A stretch of DNA of 63,339 bases, taken from positions 1-63,339 of the forward strand of contig CAYWBW010000010.1 in the NCBI GenBank assembly GCA_964456745.1. Reading direction: 5' to 3'. Origin of the DNA: CAYWBW01 sp964456745. Lineage in GTDB: Bacteria > Patescibacteriota > Gracilibacteria > GCA-2401425 > JAJOLG01. Shown piece after piece: positions 34,674 to 45,900 of this stretch; the first letter of the stretch is position 1, and each line of letters opens with the position of its first letter. Made by a program: the position numbers and the translations under genes. Under the pieces are notes generated by a model. It made no database searches, was not told where the DNA came from, and was given only the letters and a program-made list of their open reading frames with translations.

Positions 34674-34904
34674 ATGAATTTTAAATATTATAAATGTAAT
34701 CAGTGCAAATCAATCTTAGAAACATGTACTCAAGAAGATTTAGAGTGCTTAAATTGTTTAAGCAAAGAGCTTGAACTTACCGATAATTTTTTACATGAAA
34801 CATTGTCAAAAGGTTGATGTTGAAGCTGATGAGGCTGATGTTGAGGTGGAGGGTGTTGATGAGGTTGATGCTGAGGTGGGGGTGGTTGTGGTAGAAGGAA
34901 ATAA
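34674..34904 (+). CDS. Cys-knuckle mini-protein with a Gly/Cys tail written in UGA codons
   Basis: A 76-residue protein. The N-terminal half, YYKCNQCKSILETC then LECLNCLS, is a short zinc-ribbon-like unit with two CxxC knuckles. From residue ~46 the tail is almost only Gly and Cys: five Cys spaced by 4-6 Gly, one Ser, ending GRRK. Over a dozen of its glycines are UGA, so the tail cannot exist under the standard code. It may bind metal or an Fe-S cluster, or be a precursor peptide. It sits just before folE, a zinc enzyme. Unknown family. Confidence 0.75.
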
Positions 34905-35030
34905 GTTGTAATATCAATGCAATTGTATTATTTAGATTGAACTTGTTATTAATAATCTATTTTAGTTTTTTAATCTTGTATTTTTTTATTGAACTCATAT
35001 CTTAATCAGGTATATAAGATTTAAATTGTC

Positions 35031-35573
35031 ATGAACATAGAACAAGAAATAATATCAATAATAAAATCAATCTGAGAAGATCCTTCTAGGCAGTGACTTA
35101 AGCAAACTCCATTAAGAGTATCAAAATCTTATAAAAAAATATTTTGAGGATATAATATTAAATCAAAAGATTTTATTACAACTTTTTCCTGAGAAAAATA
35201 TGATGAGATGATTGTATGTAAGGATATTGAGTTTTATTCAACTTGCGAACATCATATGCTTCCATTTTTTTGAAAAGTGACGATTTGATATATTCCTTCT
35301 GATAAAATTATATGACTTTCAAAAATGCCTAGAATAGTTGAGATGTTTTCTAGAAGACTTCAAAATCAAGAGAAACTTACAACTCAAATAGCAGAAGAAA
35401 TGATGGAAATATTAAATCCTAAATGAGTATGAGTCATTATTAATGCTAAGCACCTTTGTATGATGGCGAGGTGAGTAGAGAAGCAGAGTTCTAATGTTAG
35501 CTCTTCTTGTTTGAGAGGGCTTTTTAAGAATGATTGAAATACTAGGGCTGAGTTTTTGAAGTTTTTGAATTAA
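35031..35573 (+). CDS. folE: GTP cyclohydrolase I
   Basis: A 180-residue protein that opens GTP to 7,8-dihydroneopterin triphosphate, the entry to folate and to 7-deazaguanine (queuosine) synthesis. Zinc and substrate motifs are present: TPLRVSKSYKKIFGGY, FYSTCEHHMLPFFGKVTIGY, GLSKMPRIVEMFSRRLQ, LCMMARGVEKQSS and a C-terminal RAEFLKFL. The Cys and His ligands are intact. It is followed after 69 bases by queD, so the product probably feeds that enzyme, with folK (10219) as an alternative branch. Confidence 0.97.
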
Positions 35574-35642
35574 ACTCTATTTATAGGGATTTTAATTTTC
35601 AATAAACAATTAATATTTAAGATTTAATTCGAAATTTACATT

Positions 35643-36083
35643 ATGTTTTTAACAAAAGAATTTAAATTTCATGCGGCTCATTTTCTTACAGATTACCATT
35701 GAAAATGTGAGAAGCTTCATGGACATACTTATAAGCTTCATATTACTTTGGATTGAAAGGTGATGAAGAATGGAATCATAGTAGATTTTTCTATGCTTAA
35801 AAAAGTTATTGAAAATGAGGTTTTAGAAAAATTTGAGCATAGTTTGATAAATGACATAATAGAAAATCCTACTGCAGAAAACATGGTTTTATGGATTTGG
35901 GATAAGCTTAAAGATATTAATAAGCTTTTTAAAAAAGAAATAGAAAAAAATGACAATAATTATTTAAAAAAATATATTGATTGAGATGTTAAAACTTTAG
36001 ACATGGTGCTTCCTAATTGCAAACTTTATGAAATTAAATTATGGGAAACTGAAACAAGTTTTGTCACACATAGATGAGGTTAG
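35643..36083 (+). CDS. queD: 6-carboxytetrahydropterin synthase (QueD/PTPS family)
   Basis: A 146-residue protein. Zinc ligands are FHAAHFL and the HGH of EKLHGHTYKLHI; the catalytic Cys is in YHGKCEKLHGH; FEHSLINDI and PTAENMVLWIWDKL supply the His and Glu. These features fit QueD, which turns dihydroneopterin triphosphate into 6-carboxytetrahydropterin on the way to preQ0. Placement directly after folE supports this. PTPS-III-type proteins that serve folate look similar but carry an extra Glu motif I do not see, so QueD is preferred. Confidence 0.88.
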
Positions 36084-36203
36084 TTTCCTTATTAATAATT
36101 TCACAAAAACTAAATTTAAAATGTTTAGAATTTATGATTATTGCAAAAATTACAAAAAACAGGTCTGTAGTTAATTATAAAACACATCAAGATTCACACA
36201 TCT

Positions 36204-36968
36204 CTAGTATTTATTCCAAACCGCATCAAATATGTTTCTCATCGTATTAGCAATTGATTCATTTTGTATCAGTACTCATATCTCATCTTCTTTTTTAATT
36301 CCTAAAAAAGCCACTTTATCATCAAAAATATCTATTTCAATATCAACTGCCAAAACATTTTTTGGAATCAATTTGGTTTTTCTGAATTCTTTATTATCTT
36401 TTTTTTGATATTCTTTAGTAAATGAAGTTTCGGGTGCTATAACTTTTGAAAATATTCAATGTTTTTTTCTAAGTTTTGCATAAGTAGTATTCAAATATTT
36501 TAACAGCTCTTCAGAAATATTTTTTGTTGTAATAAAGGCTTTAATCTCTCATTTTGCTTGAAGTGTTTCTCAAAAAACAGTAAGTACTCACTGTGTTCAT
36601 TCAAAAAAACTTACTTTTGGTTTATTGACAGTTGTTCATCTTATTTCTTGTAAATATGGAAGCATTTTTTCAGCAACAGAAAGTTTAATTTTTTCTTGAT
36701 TTATTTTTTTATTAAAAAGTTCAATTAATTTTTCTGGATCTAGAGCAGAAAAAAATTTAATATTATTTTTATTTATTCAGGTTATTAGTCATTTTTCTTT
36801 AAGTGTGTCTAGTACTGCATAAACGGTTACTCTTTTAATTTTTGTTCTATTTGCAATGCTAGAAGCTGGAGATTGTCATACAGATAAGAGTAATAAATAT
36901 ATATTGATTTCGTTTAAGCTTAGTCAAAGATTTTGTAAATTTGTTTTAATAATGTTTTTTTCTTTCAT
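36204..36968 (-). CDS. TrmB-family transcriptional regulator
   Basis: A 254-residue paralogue of the regulator at 11862. The winged helix is LGLSLNEINIYLLLLSVG, then ASSIANRTKIKRVTVYAVLDTLKEKGL and a wing reading NNIKFFSALDPEKL. The C-terminal domain reads KVSFFEGTQGVLTVFGETLQ and ends with IGVLIQNESIANTMRNIFD, paralleling the end of the first protein. It is divergent from the unknown gene at 37107, which it may control. Ligand unknown. Confidence 0.85.
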
Positions 36969-37106
36969 TGTTGTCAGATTAGTATTGACAGTAAAATAGT
37001 CTTAAATTACGCAATAAGCAAGCATTTATTTATTATATGATATTTTTATGTTGAAAGAAGTACTTGCTTGTATATCTTCTTAATTGTTAATTTAAAAAAT
37101 AATATT

Positions 37107-37820
37107 ATGGAAGTTTTAAGTGGAAAAAATAATATCGATAGAGCACTAGAAGAGTTGTCACAAATATCAAAAAAATTTGAACTTGGTTGATTTTCATCAA
37201 TTTGCTGAAAAGAATATATAGATGCATATTGAAAAATTATATTTTTAGATGCTATATTAAAATTGTATAAAAAAGAAAATATTAAATCATATGAAGAGTT
37301 TAAATTAAGAAATTCTGATTCATGAAGCATAGTTGTCACTGATGATAATCATGAAAGTTGATTGATTTGATATGATATGCTTTCAAAAATTTGAAGACAT
37401 GATATGCAATATTCTCTCTTTTCAACTTTTACTCAATTTCCTCATTATCAAGTTTATTTCAGAAATCATGCTGTAATTGATGAATTGTTAATTAGTATTT
37501 TAAACTGAGTGCCAGTTGATCTATATACTTTGATTGATAATTTAGCAGTTCAAAAATGATTGAAAAAAAATAAGGAAATTAGAATAGAAATTATGACAAA
37601 AACAGAAAGAATGTGTTATCGAATTAAATGTTTATTATCAGAATATTTTGATCCAAACACAAAAGTTTTGGATTTTATACATGGTGGAGATAGGATGTTA
37701 ATACTTAAGCAGTTGAAAACTTCATTTTATGAAAAAATGATTAGATTAATGTCCGATGATAAGAACAGTAATGTTAATAAGCCAGATGCTTGATGAGAGC
37801 CTCAGATGGAAAATGTTTAA
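37107..37820 (+). CDS. hypothetical protein, 237 aa
   Basis: A soluble protein starting MEVLSGKNNIDRALEELSQI. It is charged and mostly helical, with GKEYIDAYGKIIFLDAILKLYKK, a GRHDMQYSLFSTFTQFP segment, and KTERMCYRIKCLLSEYFD near the end. There are no recognisable motifs. The gene is divergent from a TrmB regulator across 138 bases, and its stop lies 8 bases from the stop of the convergent flippase gene. Confidence 0.8.
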
Positions 37821-37828
37821 TGATATTA

Positions 37829-39328
37829 TTACTTAATAAGTTTCAAGTCTTCTCGATTGATTATGTTTAATTTCCAAATTTGTAATCAGTAAACTAAAGA
37901 GCATATTATAATTATAAAGACGCTTTGAATACTTCATTCTCACATTACTGATTTTAAATAAAATCAAATTCCAAACATGACAAGGGATGCAAATATTATT
38001 TTTATAATAGGAATAAGTTTTGGAAAGAAGCTAAATGTTTTTTGAAAAAGATAAAATCAGGCAATGAAAATTGTTAATTCAGAAATTATTGAAGTAATGG
38101 CAGCTGCTGGAAATCAATATTTTGGAATATAAATCAAATTTAAGATAATATTAATAATAACTCATATTAAATTAATAAATAAGACAGTTTTTTGTTTTTT
38201 AAAGGCAACTAAGCTGACAGAAATAAAATTAGAAAAAAATGAAAATAGCATAGCAATCATAAGCAGGGATAGCGCAAAATCTCATCAAAGTTCAAATTTT
38301 CCTCATGATATAAAATCTGCAGATGATACTGTTTCAATGATAAATTTGTTTATTAAAAAAGATCATAAAACAAGTGGTATGGCTGTAATAGCCATAAATT
38401 GAAATGAAAATTGTAATAAAGGAGATATTTTTTCTTTAGCATTTTCTATTGCTTTTGTAAGACTTGGAAGAACAGAGTTCATAAAAAATATAGGAAGTAC
38501 TGTAAATACTTCAACTACTCTTAGTCAAACAGCGTATATTCATACTTCTTCACTGTTTCTAAGAAGTGATAGCAAAACTATGTCAATTTTAAAATATATA
38601 GTTCATAAAATTAGTGCTACTCAATATGGAGCAGCTTTAGAAAAAATTTCTTTCCAATATTTGAAATCAAATTTAGGAGATATATCAGTAAATTTTTTTG
38701 AATAATATAAAGATAGAATTAACATGATACTATGACCAATTACTCAAGCTAATAAAAATATAAAAAAAGCACTTGAATCTGGATTGGTAAAAAAAGCTCA
38801 ATAAGCAATTATTAAAACAGAAATAATTTTTCATATAATTAAAGAATAAGTTGAATAAGTCATTTTTAAATGAAGTTGAAGTATTGAAGTTGCCATCGAA
38901 TTAACAAGGTTTGCAAAAACTGCTATGGAACAAATGATTATTCAATATGGTATTATAGTTCATTGATATTTAGGAATAAAAAAAGCTGAAACTATTGCAG
39001 TTCACATAAATATTATCATTAGTGCTATTCGAAGTCCTAGTACATTTTGATATATATATGAGACCTCTTTTGATTTTTCTATTATTTTTCATCATATATT
39101 ATTTTTTAGATTACTTGCCATTTCCCTTAGGGCAACTGTGTATATTCAAAAGTCTCAGGCAATAGCAAAAAGGGCTAAAAACTCATAGACAGTTGCATAG
39201 TCTCAATATCAATCTACTCAAAGAGTAAGGGTAATTAATTTTACAGACACAAGAGCCATGAGCGCCGTAATAACTCTTCAAAACATTTGAATAAAAGTAT
39301 TGCTGACAATTTTTTTAGGAAGAGACAA
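37829..39328 (-). CDS. Wzx-type polysaccharide flippase (MOP superfamily)
   Basis: A 499-residue protein with about 12-14 hydrophobic segments. The start, FIQMFGRVITALMALVSVKL then LGVDGYGDYATVYEFLALFA and GDFGIYTVALREMA, is that of oligosaccharide/polysaccharide flippases of the RfbX/Wzx group in the MOP exporter superfamily. These move lipid-linked sugars across the membrane. The chosen start is TTG at 39328, since an in-frame stop lies a few codons upstream and no ATG precedes the first helix; an ATG 14 codons downstream is the alternative. No glycosyltransferases are nearby. Confidence 0.87.
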
Positions 39329-39551
39329 TATAAAAGATAGTTAAATTCCTTTGTATTCTATAGGTTTAATTTACAATTTACCAGTTTAAGAATTTTAAAT
39401 TTTACTACAGAAAAAGTAAAAATACTTTAGAATTTGGAAATTATGATTTATTTAAAAAATTTAAAAATTATAAAATTATAAAAATTTATACACCAAATCC
39501 AAGTAGCACATATTTATTTATATACCAATAGTGACAAGTAAGAAATCACAA

Positions 39552-39701
39552 CTAAACTTCATTATTTAGAATATCTAAAACAGTGTCATGCAAGTCATTT
39601 GATAATCATCAAGTATGATTGTTTTTATAGATAAAATCATTTAAGAGATTTAAGCAGAATGTTTCTGGAGGATTTGGAGTTGAATTATTTTGATTTTTCA
39701 T
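39552..39701 (-). CDS. small hypothetical protein, 49 aa
   Basis: A complete short frame with ATG: MKNQNNSTPNPPETFCLNLL, then DFIYKNNHTGGLSNDLHDTV. It contains two UGA-Gly in a row, Asn-rich and hydrophilic composition, and no hydrophobic run. The codon pattern looks protein-like, and it is isolated between two larger intergenic stretches. It could also be a chance ORF. Confidence 0.45.
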
Positions 39702-39832
39702 TTGTTTTATATTTTAGTCTATCTATTAATAATAACATAAGATATATAAAAAGTCAATGTCTTTTGTATGTTTATGTAGATAGGGGCTTTAGCCAAATTA
39801 AATAAATTTATGCCTCATGTAAGAATGATTAT

Positions 39833-39862
39833 TTGACAAGATTTAGTTTAATATAGTATTAT
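39833..39862 (+). promoter_or_regulatory. strong sigma70-type promoter
   Basis: Perfect TTGACA and a near-consensus TATTAT are separated by 18 bases, about 30 bases upstream of the broken gene at 39893. It suggests the damaged region is still transcribed. Confidence 0.6.
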
Positions 39863-39892
39863 CGATTCCTTTTAGAAATTAACTATTTTATT

Positions 39893-41136
39893 ATGTCAGT
39901 ATACACACCATGATCAGGTATAGATAGTGTTTTAGATAGTGACATTGTAGTGGATGATGCTAAAATGTGGTGAAGAGTGTTCCAAGTGAAAGTGATTGAA
40001 TATTAAGATCACTTTGTAATAGATATACTGCACGTATTTTTTGACTAACTGTCTTATTTTCAGTTTTGTTAGCACCTTCAAGTTGAGGAGCTTTTGAATG
40101 GGATGATGATGAAGATGTTATAGAACAACATGACCCCAATAGGCTTTACTTTTCAGATACCGAGGAATTAGAAAATCAGATCGGTGACTTTGCAGAATTT
40201 ATTAGTTTACAAGATTTTCAAAGTGTATTAAAAGAACTTTGATTAATACTTGGTAAAGATATTGATTTAATGCAAGAGGATGTTTCAAGATTGGACAAAT
40301 TGAGATGAGTAAGATTAAGTCAGCCATAATTTATTAATGTTGCAAAAGTTAAGAATATGTCAATCGGGGGTTCAAGACCATTGTTGATACAATTGCCAGC
40401 ATATGTTAGTATTAATTGAACAAAAACAGATTTCGCACCAGGTTTTTTTATTGAATTAGTAAAGAGTGCACAAGCTGAATTAGATGGAACTTTTAATTTA
40501 TCTGATTTGGAAAACCAAACAGATATTGATTACCATCAAGGTGCTTGAAATGTAGCTCCTGTAGTATGAGATGGTCTTAGAGAAATATTAAAGCATAAGC
40601 ATTCTTGAACTTTAATTTTAGTTAGTACAGAGGCTATTGGATGATCACAGTGATTAAATTGGACAAATCATAGAGAAGTGATTCATCATGTCTCATGATC
40701 TAAGCAATCTATTATTGATTCAGCAATATCTTGCGACAGTGAGGCAAGACCTACTTTTGTAGATATTTATAACAATGCTAAGAAAAAGGTTTCATCTATA
40801 AACATTTACAATACAGCTGTTAAATGGGAAGAAGAAAGAAAGCGTAAAGGTAGTCTTTGTTTCGGGAAAATGCTTCCTAGTATTCTTTTGCAAGATTCAA
40901 AGTCAAAACTTTCAGCTGGTTCAGCATATGTTGCATTGCTTATTAGAAATTTATTTAAAGGGACAAGAATTGAAACTAAAATGAGATTTGAGGCAATGAC
41001 TGATTGATGATTATTAGGATCTGTAGAAATAGGTTCAAATGAATTTACTACTTTAAATTTAAGTGTATCAAGTCAGTGAACACCAGACATTGATCTTGGT
41101 GTTGGTGTTATCATACCCCTTCCAAAGAAAAAATAG
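39893..41136 (+). pseudogene. exported-protein gene broken by a frameshift and an ochre stop
   Basis: Three pieces follow one another. Piece 1 (39893-40006, MSVYTPGSGIDSVLDSD...) stops at TAA. Piece 2 (39967-40329, a different frame, starting GTG GTG) has a signal-peptide-like segment (RIFGLTVLFSVLLAPSSGGA) and an acidic helical part, then hits TAA. Piece 3 continues in the same frame as piece 2 to 41136, with the first ATG at 40357 but no ribosome site. Its C-terminus (FEAMTDGGLLGSVEIG) is strand-like. A single ancestral gene of about 410 codons explains this best. Three genes, or programmed recoding, are alternatives. Confidence 0.6.
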
Positions 41137-41237
41137 ATGTATAATTTGTATTATTGATTGAAATATAGTTTTCTTATTAGTGAAATACTGTAAGGTTTGT
41201 ATTGCTTTTTTATGAAAAATGTGCAATTATAATCAAT

Positions 41238-41465
41238 ATGAAATATAAAAATAATTCTTTACAAAGAAGATATCCAGTAACCGAACAAGGGGTTTGCAAA
41301 TTATTATTATGTGAAAAATCTGAATGAGTTCCTGACCCGTTAGCGTGGATTCCAGGCGGTCCTACTGATGAAGATATTATGGATTATGTTCAATGAAGAA
41401 TTTTATTAAATAAAGTTTTGTTACAATTAACTCCTGAGCAAAGAAAAAAATTTAATTCTTATTAA
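41238..41465 (+). CDS. small hypothetical protein, 75 aa
   Basis: The frame reads MKYKNNSLQRRYPVTEQGVC, then PDPLAWIPGGPTDEDIMDYV and LLQLTPEQRKKFNSY. It mixes charged and hydrophobic residues, has no membrane segment and one in-frame UGA pair of Gly. Its 3' end overlaps the end of the convergent trxB by 14 bases. No family recognised. Confidence 0.65.
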
Positions 41466-42348
41466 CAAACTCATAAGCCAAATTTGCACAACTTGCACCC
41501 TCTGATGCAGAAACAATTGCTTGTCTAAAAGGATTGTTAGTTACATCTCAAGCTGCAAAGAACCCATCGATATTAGTATTTCAAAATTTATCTGTTATTA
41601 TTTCTCACTTATCTGTAGTTTTAACTCAGATTTCTTTCGCAAATAAAGAATTTGGATCACTTCATATTTCAATAAATAGTCATTGAAGATCAATTACTTT
41701 TCATGTATCTAGTTTTACTCAGCTAACTGCATTTTCCCCTAAAACTTCTATCACATTTGAATTTCAAATAACTTCAATTTTATTATTTTCTTGCATTCTT
41801 TTCATATTTATAGGCTCTGCTCTTGGAGTTTGTTTTCGATAAATTATATATACTTTTGAAGCATATTGAGCAAGCAGAAGAGATTCTTTTACGGCAGAAT
41901 CAGATCATCACACTATTGCTACAATTTTATCTTTAAAAAATCCTCAGTCACAAGTAGCACAATAAGATACTCATTTATTTTTTAGTCTTTGTTCACTTTC
42001 AAGTCATAGTTCTCTGTGTTTTGATCAAGTGGCACAGACAATTGTTTTTGATTCAATTGTTTCTCATGATGAAAGTTCTGAAATAAAGTAATTATCTCTT
42101 TTATTTATTTTTATAATTTTTCACATTTTAATATCAGCTCATGTTTCTTTGGCATGCTCCATTAAATTGTGTCAAAGTTCAAATCAGCTTGTTGATTTTG
42201 TTCATGGCCAGTTTTCAATAAGGTGAGTTTTTGTCACTGTTCATCAAAAAAGATCTCATATTACACTTATATCTAGTTCATATCTTTTTGCATAAATGCT
42301 TGCTGAAAGTCATGCAGGTCAGGTTCAAATTATTAAAATATCTTTCAT
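41452..42348 (-). CDS. trxB: thioredoxin reductase-like NAD(P)-disulfide oxidoreductase
   Basis: A 298-residue protein. The FAD-binding start is DILIIGTGPAGLSASIYAKR, the redox centre is SYCATCDGGFF (CATC), the NADPH Rossmann motif is IVAIVGGSDSAVKESLLLA, and the C-terminal FAD motif is GFFAAGDVTNNPFRQAIVSASEGA. This matches TrxB, which reduces thioredoxin with NADPH. The length is close to the usual 300-320. No thioredoxin gene is in the window. The downstream end overlaps a small convergent gene; the asparaginase-like gene lies 41 bases upstream in the same direction. Confidence 0.95.
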
Positions 42349-42389
42349 TGTTACTAGTTAAGAATAATATGATTGCTTTGTTATTAAGA

Positions 42390-42884
42390 TTAATTTTTAT
42401 CTATAAAAGCACCTTTGCTCACTTTTTTTACAACTTTATCATATCTCCAAGTTTTACCGTTCATTGAAATATAAACTCATGGAGCAAGTAATTGGCAGGA
42501 AGAAATAGCAGTTCAAAAATTAAAAATGGCATCACTTTTTGATAATTCATATGGAAGCATCGCTCAAAAAAATACAATTACTTTATTTCATAAGTCTTCC
42601 TTTGCTATTATTTTAGCTGAATCTGTCATTGTACTTGTTCAGTGCATTATTAAGATTTTATTAGATTTTGATTTTTTGCATTCTTTTAAAATATGTAATC
42701 TATCATCATTATTCATATCTAATGAATCTTTAAAAAAAAGTTTTTTAAAATTAATATTTAAATTTTTAATTCTAGCTTGATTTATCATTTGATCAATATG
42801 TGTTTTATCGAAAGAAAATACTTCTTCAACAGGAAAATAACTTTTATCTATTGTTCCTCAGCATAATAACAATTCTATATCCAT
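42390..42884 (-). CDS. single-domain asparaginase-like protein
   Basis: A 164-residue protein equal to the N-terminal domain of L-asparaginase/GatD: MDIELLLCGGTIDKSYFP (first catalytic Thr), ILIMHGTSTMTDSAKIIA (second Thr and neighbouring acids), VIVFFGAMLPYELSKSDAI, ending shortly after. The C-terminal domain that completes the active site of the dimer in classical enzymes is missing, yet this short form recurs in bacterial genomes and is not simply truncated here: the frame has a clean start and stop. Substrate uncertain. It follows ileS by 17 bases and probably shares its transcript. Confidence 0.8.
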
Positions 42885-42901
42885 TATAATAATATTTAAG
42901 T

Positions 42902-45900
42902 TTATTTTTTTATTTTAATTTCTATTGATTCGCTGCCTCAAATCATATCTGCATCATTAATTTTTGCAAAACTTGAAAGTGTTTCTTTATTTATAAAATC
43001 TCAAAATCTTTTTTCAAGTTCTTTATCAGATATACTTATTAAAATTCTATCTGTTACTTCGTATCATGTGGTCTTTCTCATTTCAGCTATTTGACGTATG
43101 ACATCACGAGCTAGTCATTCAAGTCTTAGGTCTTCATCTATTTCTGTGTTTAATGATAACACTATTCAGTTTTCACTATTAACATGTCTTCAATCTTTTC
43201 ACGAAAATCATATTTCAATTTCTTCTGGACTTAATTGTTCTCATGCAACTAAAAAATATCAATTATCCATTATTTTATAATTTCCATTTTTAGCTTCTTT
43301 TATGATTTCTTGTACTTTTCATCAGTATTTTGGTCACAAGAGTCTAGCATTTGGATTAACTTTGTTTTCAGCGATGCTAGATGCGTCTTTCAAAATATTA
43401 ATTTCTTTAATGTTTAACTCCTCTTTAATAGTGTTAAATTGATCTTTAATATCGACTCAGGTCGGAAGAACAATGTCAATTGATTTTAAAGGTTGTCTTA
43501 CCTTTATTACTAATTTTTTTCTAAGAGAAAGTCATAGAGATATTGCGTTTTGAGTTATTGATATTTTTTCAGAAAGTTTTTTATCAAAATATTTATTTGT
43601 AACTTCAGGCCAAGATTCGTGATGAATAGAGGAATAATTTTCAACTTTCAATTTTCAATTTTCAATTCAATTTGTTAGATTTCAATATATTTCTTCTGTA
43701 ATAAATGGACAAAATGGTGCTAGTAATTTTGAAGTTTGTATTAAGACATGATGAAGTACTGCATAACTAATATCTTTATCTTTTTGATTTTTTCATCCTG
43801 TTTTTGACCAAAATCTTTTTCTTGATCTTCTGATATACCAATTTGTAATATTATCAATAAATTTTACAAAATGTCTTGTTGCATGATTTATTTTATAAAG
43901 GTCTAAATTTTCACTAATTAATTTTATTAGATTTTCTAGTTCTCATAGTATCCATTTATCAATTTCAGTTAAATTGTTTTCATTAATTTTTTTAATTTTA
44001 ATTTCATCAATGTTTGCATACATTACAAAGAAGCTGTATGAATTCCAAAAAGGGATCAATATACTTTTTACTATTTCTTCAACTCATTTTTCTGAAAATC
44101 TAAAATTTTCTCATTCAACTACTGGACTATTCATTAAGTAAAATCTCATAGCGTCTGCTCAGTGTTTTTCCATAATTAAACTTGGATCGGGATAATTCTT
44201 TTTTGATTTAGACATTTTTTGTCCGTCTTCTGCTAAGATGATTCAATTTACAATAACATTATCAAATGCTCTTGATTCAAATACTCATTGTCATAAAACA
44301 TGAAGTGTATAAAACCAGCCTCTAGTTTGGTCTATTCACTCAGCTATAAAATCTGCTGGAAATTTAAATGATGTTTCTAATTTAAAAGCTGCTCATTTTT
44401 CAATAAGATTGCTTTGTTTTGCTTTTAATTCTTCATTATTTAATCATTTAACCCATCTTAATAATATTTGTGTTGGTCTTGCGTGTGATACTATTAATAT
44501 TTTTTTTCATTTATATTTTTCATTAATTTCTTTTAAAAAGTTTACAATTCTTTTTTCAATATCTTGGAGACTTTCTCAAGATCTTGGTCACACTTTCCAC
44601 CAATCATTTTCTGTTTTCCATTTATGCCAAAGTTCATCATTTTTTGTATCAAATTCTCAAAGTCTTGATTCATGAAGCCTTTCATCTATTATTACTTTTC
44701 ATCAGCAATATTTTTTAAAAATTTCTGACGTTTGTTTTGTTCTTTCAAATGGAGATGAGAATATATAATCAAATTTTATTTTTTTACTTAATTTTTCAGC
44801 TTCTTTGTTAATTTTATCTTTTCATGATTTTGTAAGATTTGATATTTTTCAATCAAGGCTGCAATTTATAATTTTGCTTGCATTGTGTTCAGATTCTCAA
44901 TGTCTTACTGCGTAAAAAGTATTATTTAAAATTACTCTTTCATTAAAAGGATAGTGTTTACTTGCATATGGCATTGATCATGATTCAAACCAGCAGTCAA
45001 AAACTTCTTCAATTCTTTTATATTTTCATTTTTCTCATTCAATTTCAAAACCTAATTTATCAACAAAGTGCTTATGAAGATCTGTAACTTTTTTTCATGT
45101 TAATTTTTCTAGTTCTTTTATAGATCAGATGCAGATGAATTTTCAGGAAATTTCATTGTGCCAAATTGGCATAGGAGTTCACCAGTACCTATTTCTAGAA
45201 ATAGCCCAATCAATTGATCATTCAAGCCATTTTCAAAACCTTCATTCTTTAATATGTTCAGGTACCCACTTGATTTGTTTGTTGTTTTTAATTAATTCTT
45301 TTTTTGATTTTTCTACTTCAATAAACCAGCTTTTAGTTGCGTAGTTTAATAGAGGAGTTTCACATCTCCAACATGTTGGGTAACTATGTCTAAGTGTTTT
45401 TTTCTGAAACATTTTTCATTCATCTTGAAGAAGATCAACGATATTTCTATCCATTTTCATATTATCTTTTTTCTCTTTTACAGGAATATTTGGAAATCCT
45501 TTCACATTATTAATAAAATAACCATCCATTTTTACATGTTGAATAAATGGAAGGTTCTCTTTTTTTCAAAGAAGCATGTCATCTTCTCAAAATGCAGGTG
45601 CAATGTGAACTATTCACGTTCAACTATCTGTTGTTACAAAATCTCAAATTACTATTTTAAATCATCAGTTATCAGCTTTATCTTTGAAAAAGTGAAAAAG
45701 TGGATCGTATTTAAAGTTATTTGAAACAAAATGTTTTCATAATTTTGTTGCATGGAGTTCATATCATTCAAGTTCTTTTTCATAGTTCTTCATACAATCA
45801 CTAGCAATTACTATAGCTTGTTTTCATTTAGTCATTATTGAGTATTCAATATTTTCTCATACAGCTAGAGCTGCATTTCAAATAAGAGTCCAAGGTGTTG

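Noticed and set aside
34800..34895. The TGA/GGT-rich stretch as a simple-sequence repeat or terminator
   Set aside because: It keeps one frame with regular Cys codons (TGT/TGC) and ends in GRRK and a TAA, so a coded tail is the better reading, though slippage may have extended it.
44360..44930. The histidine phosphatase region as a separate gene nested in ileS
   Set aside because: There is no stop or start at its borders and the synthetase frame continues through it on both sides, so it is a domain insertion.
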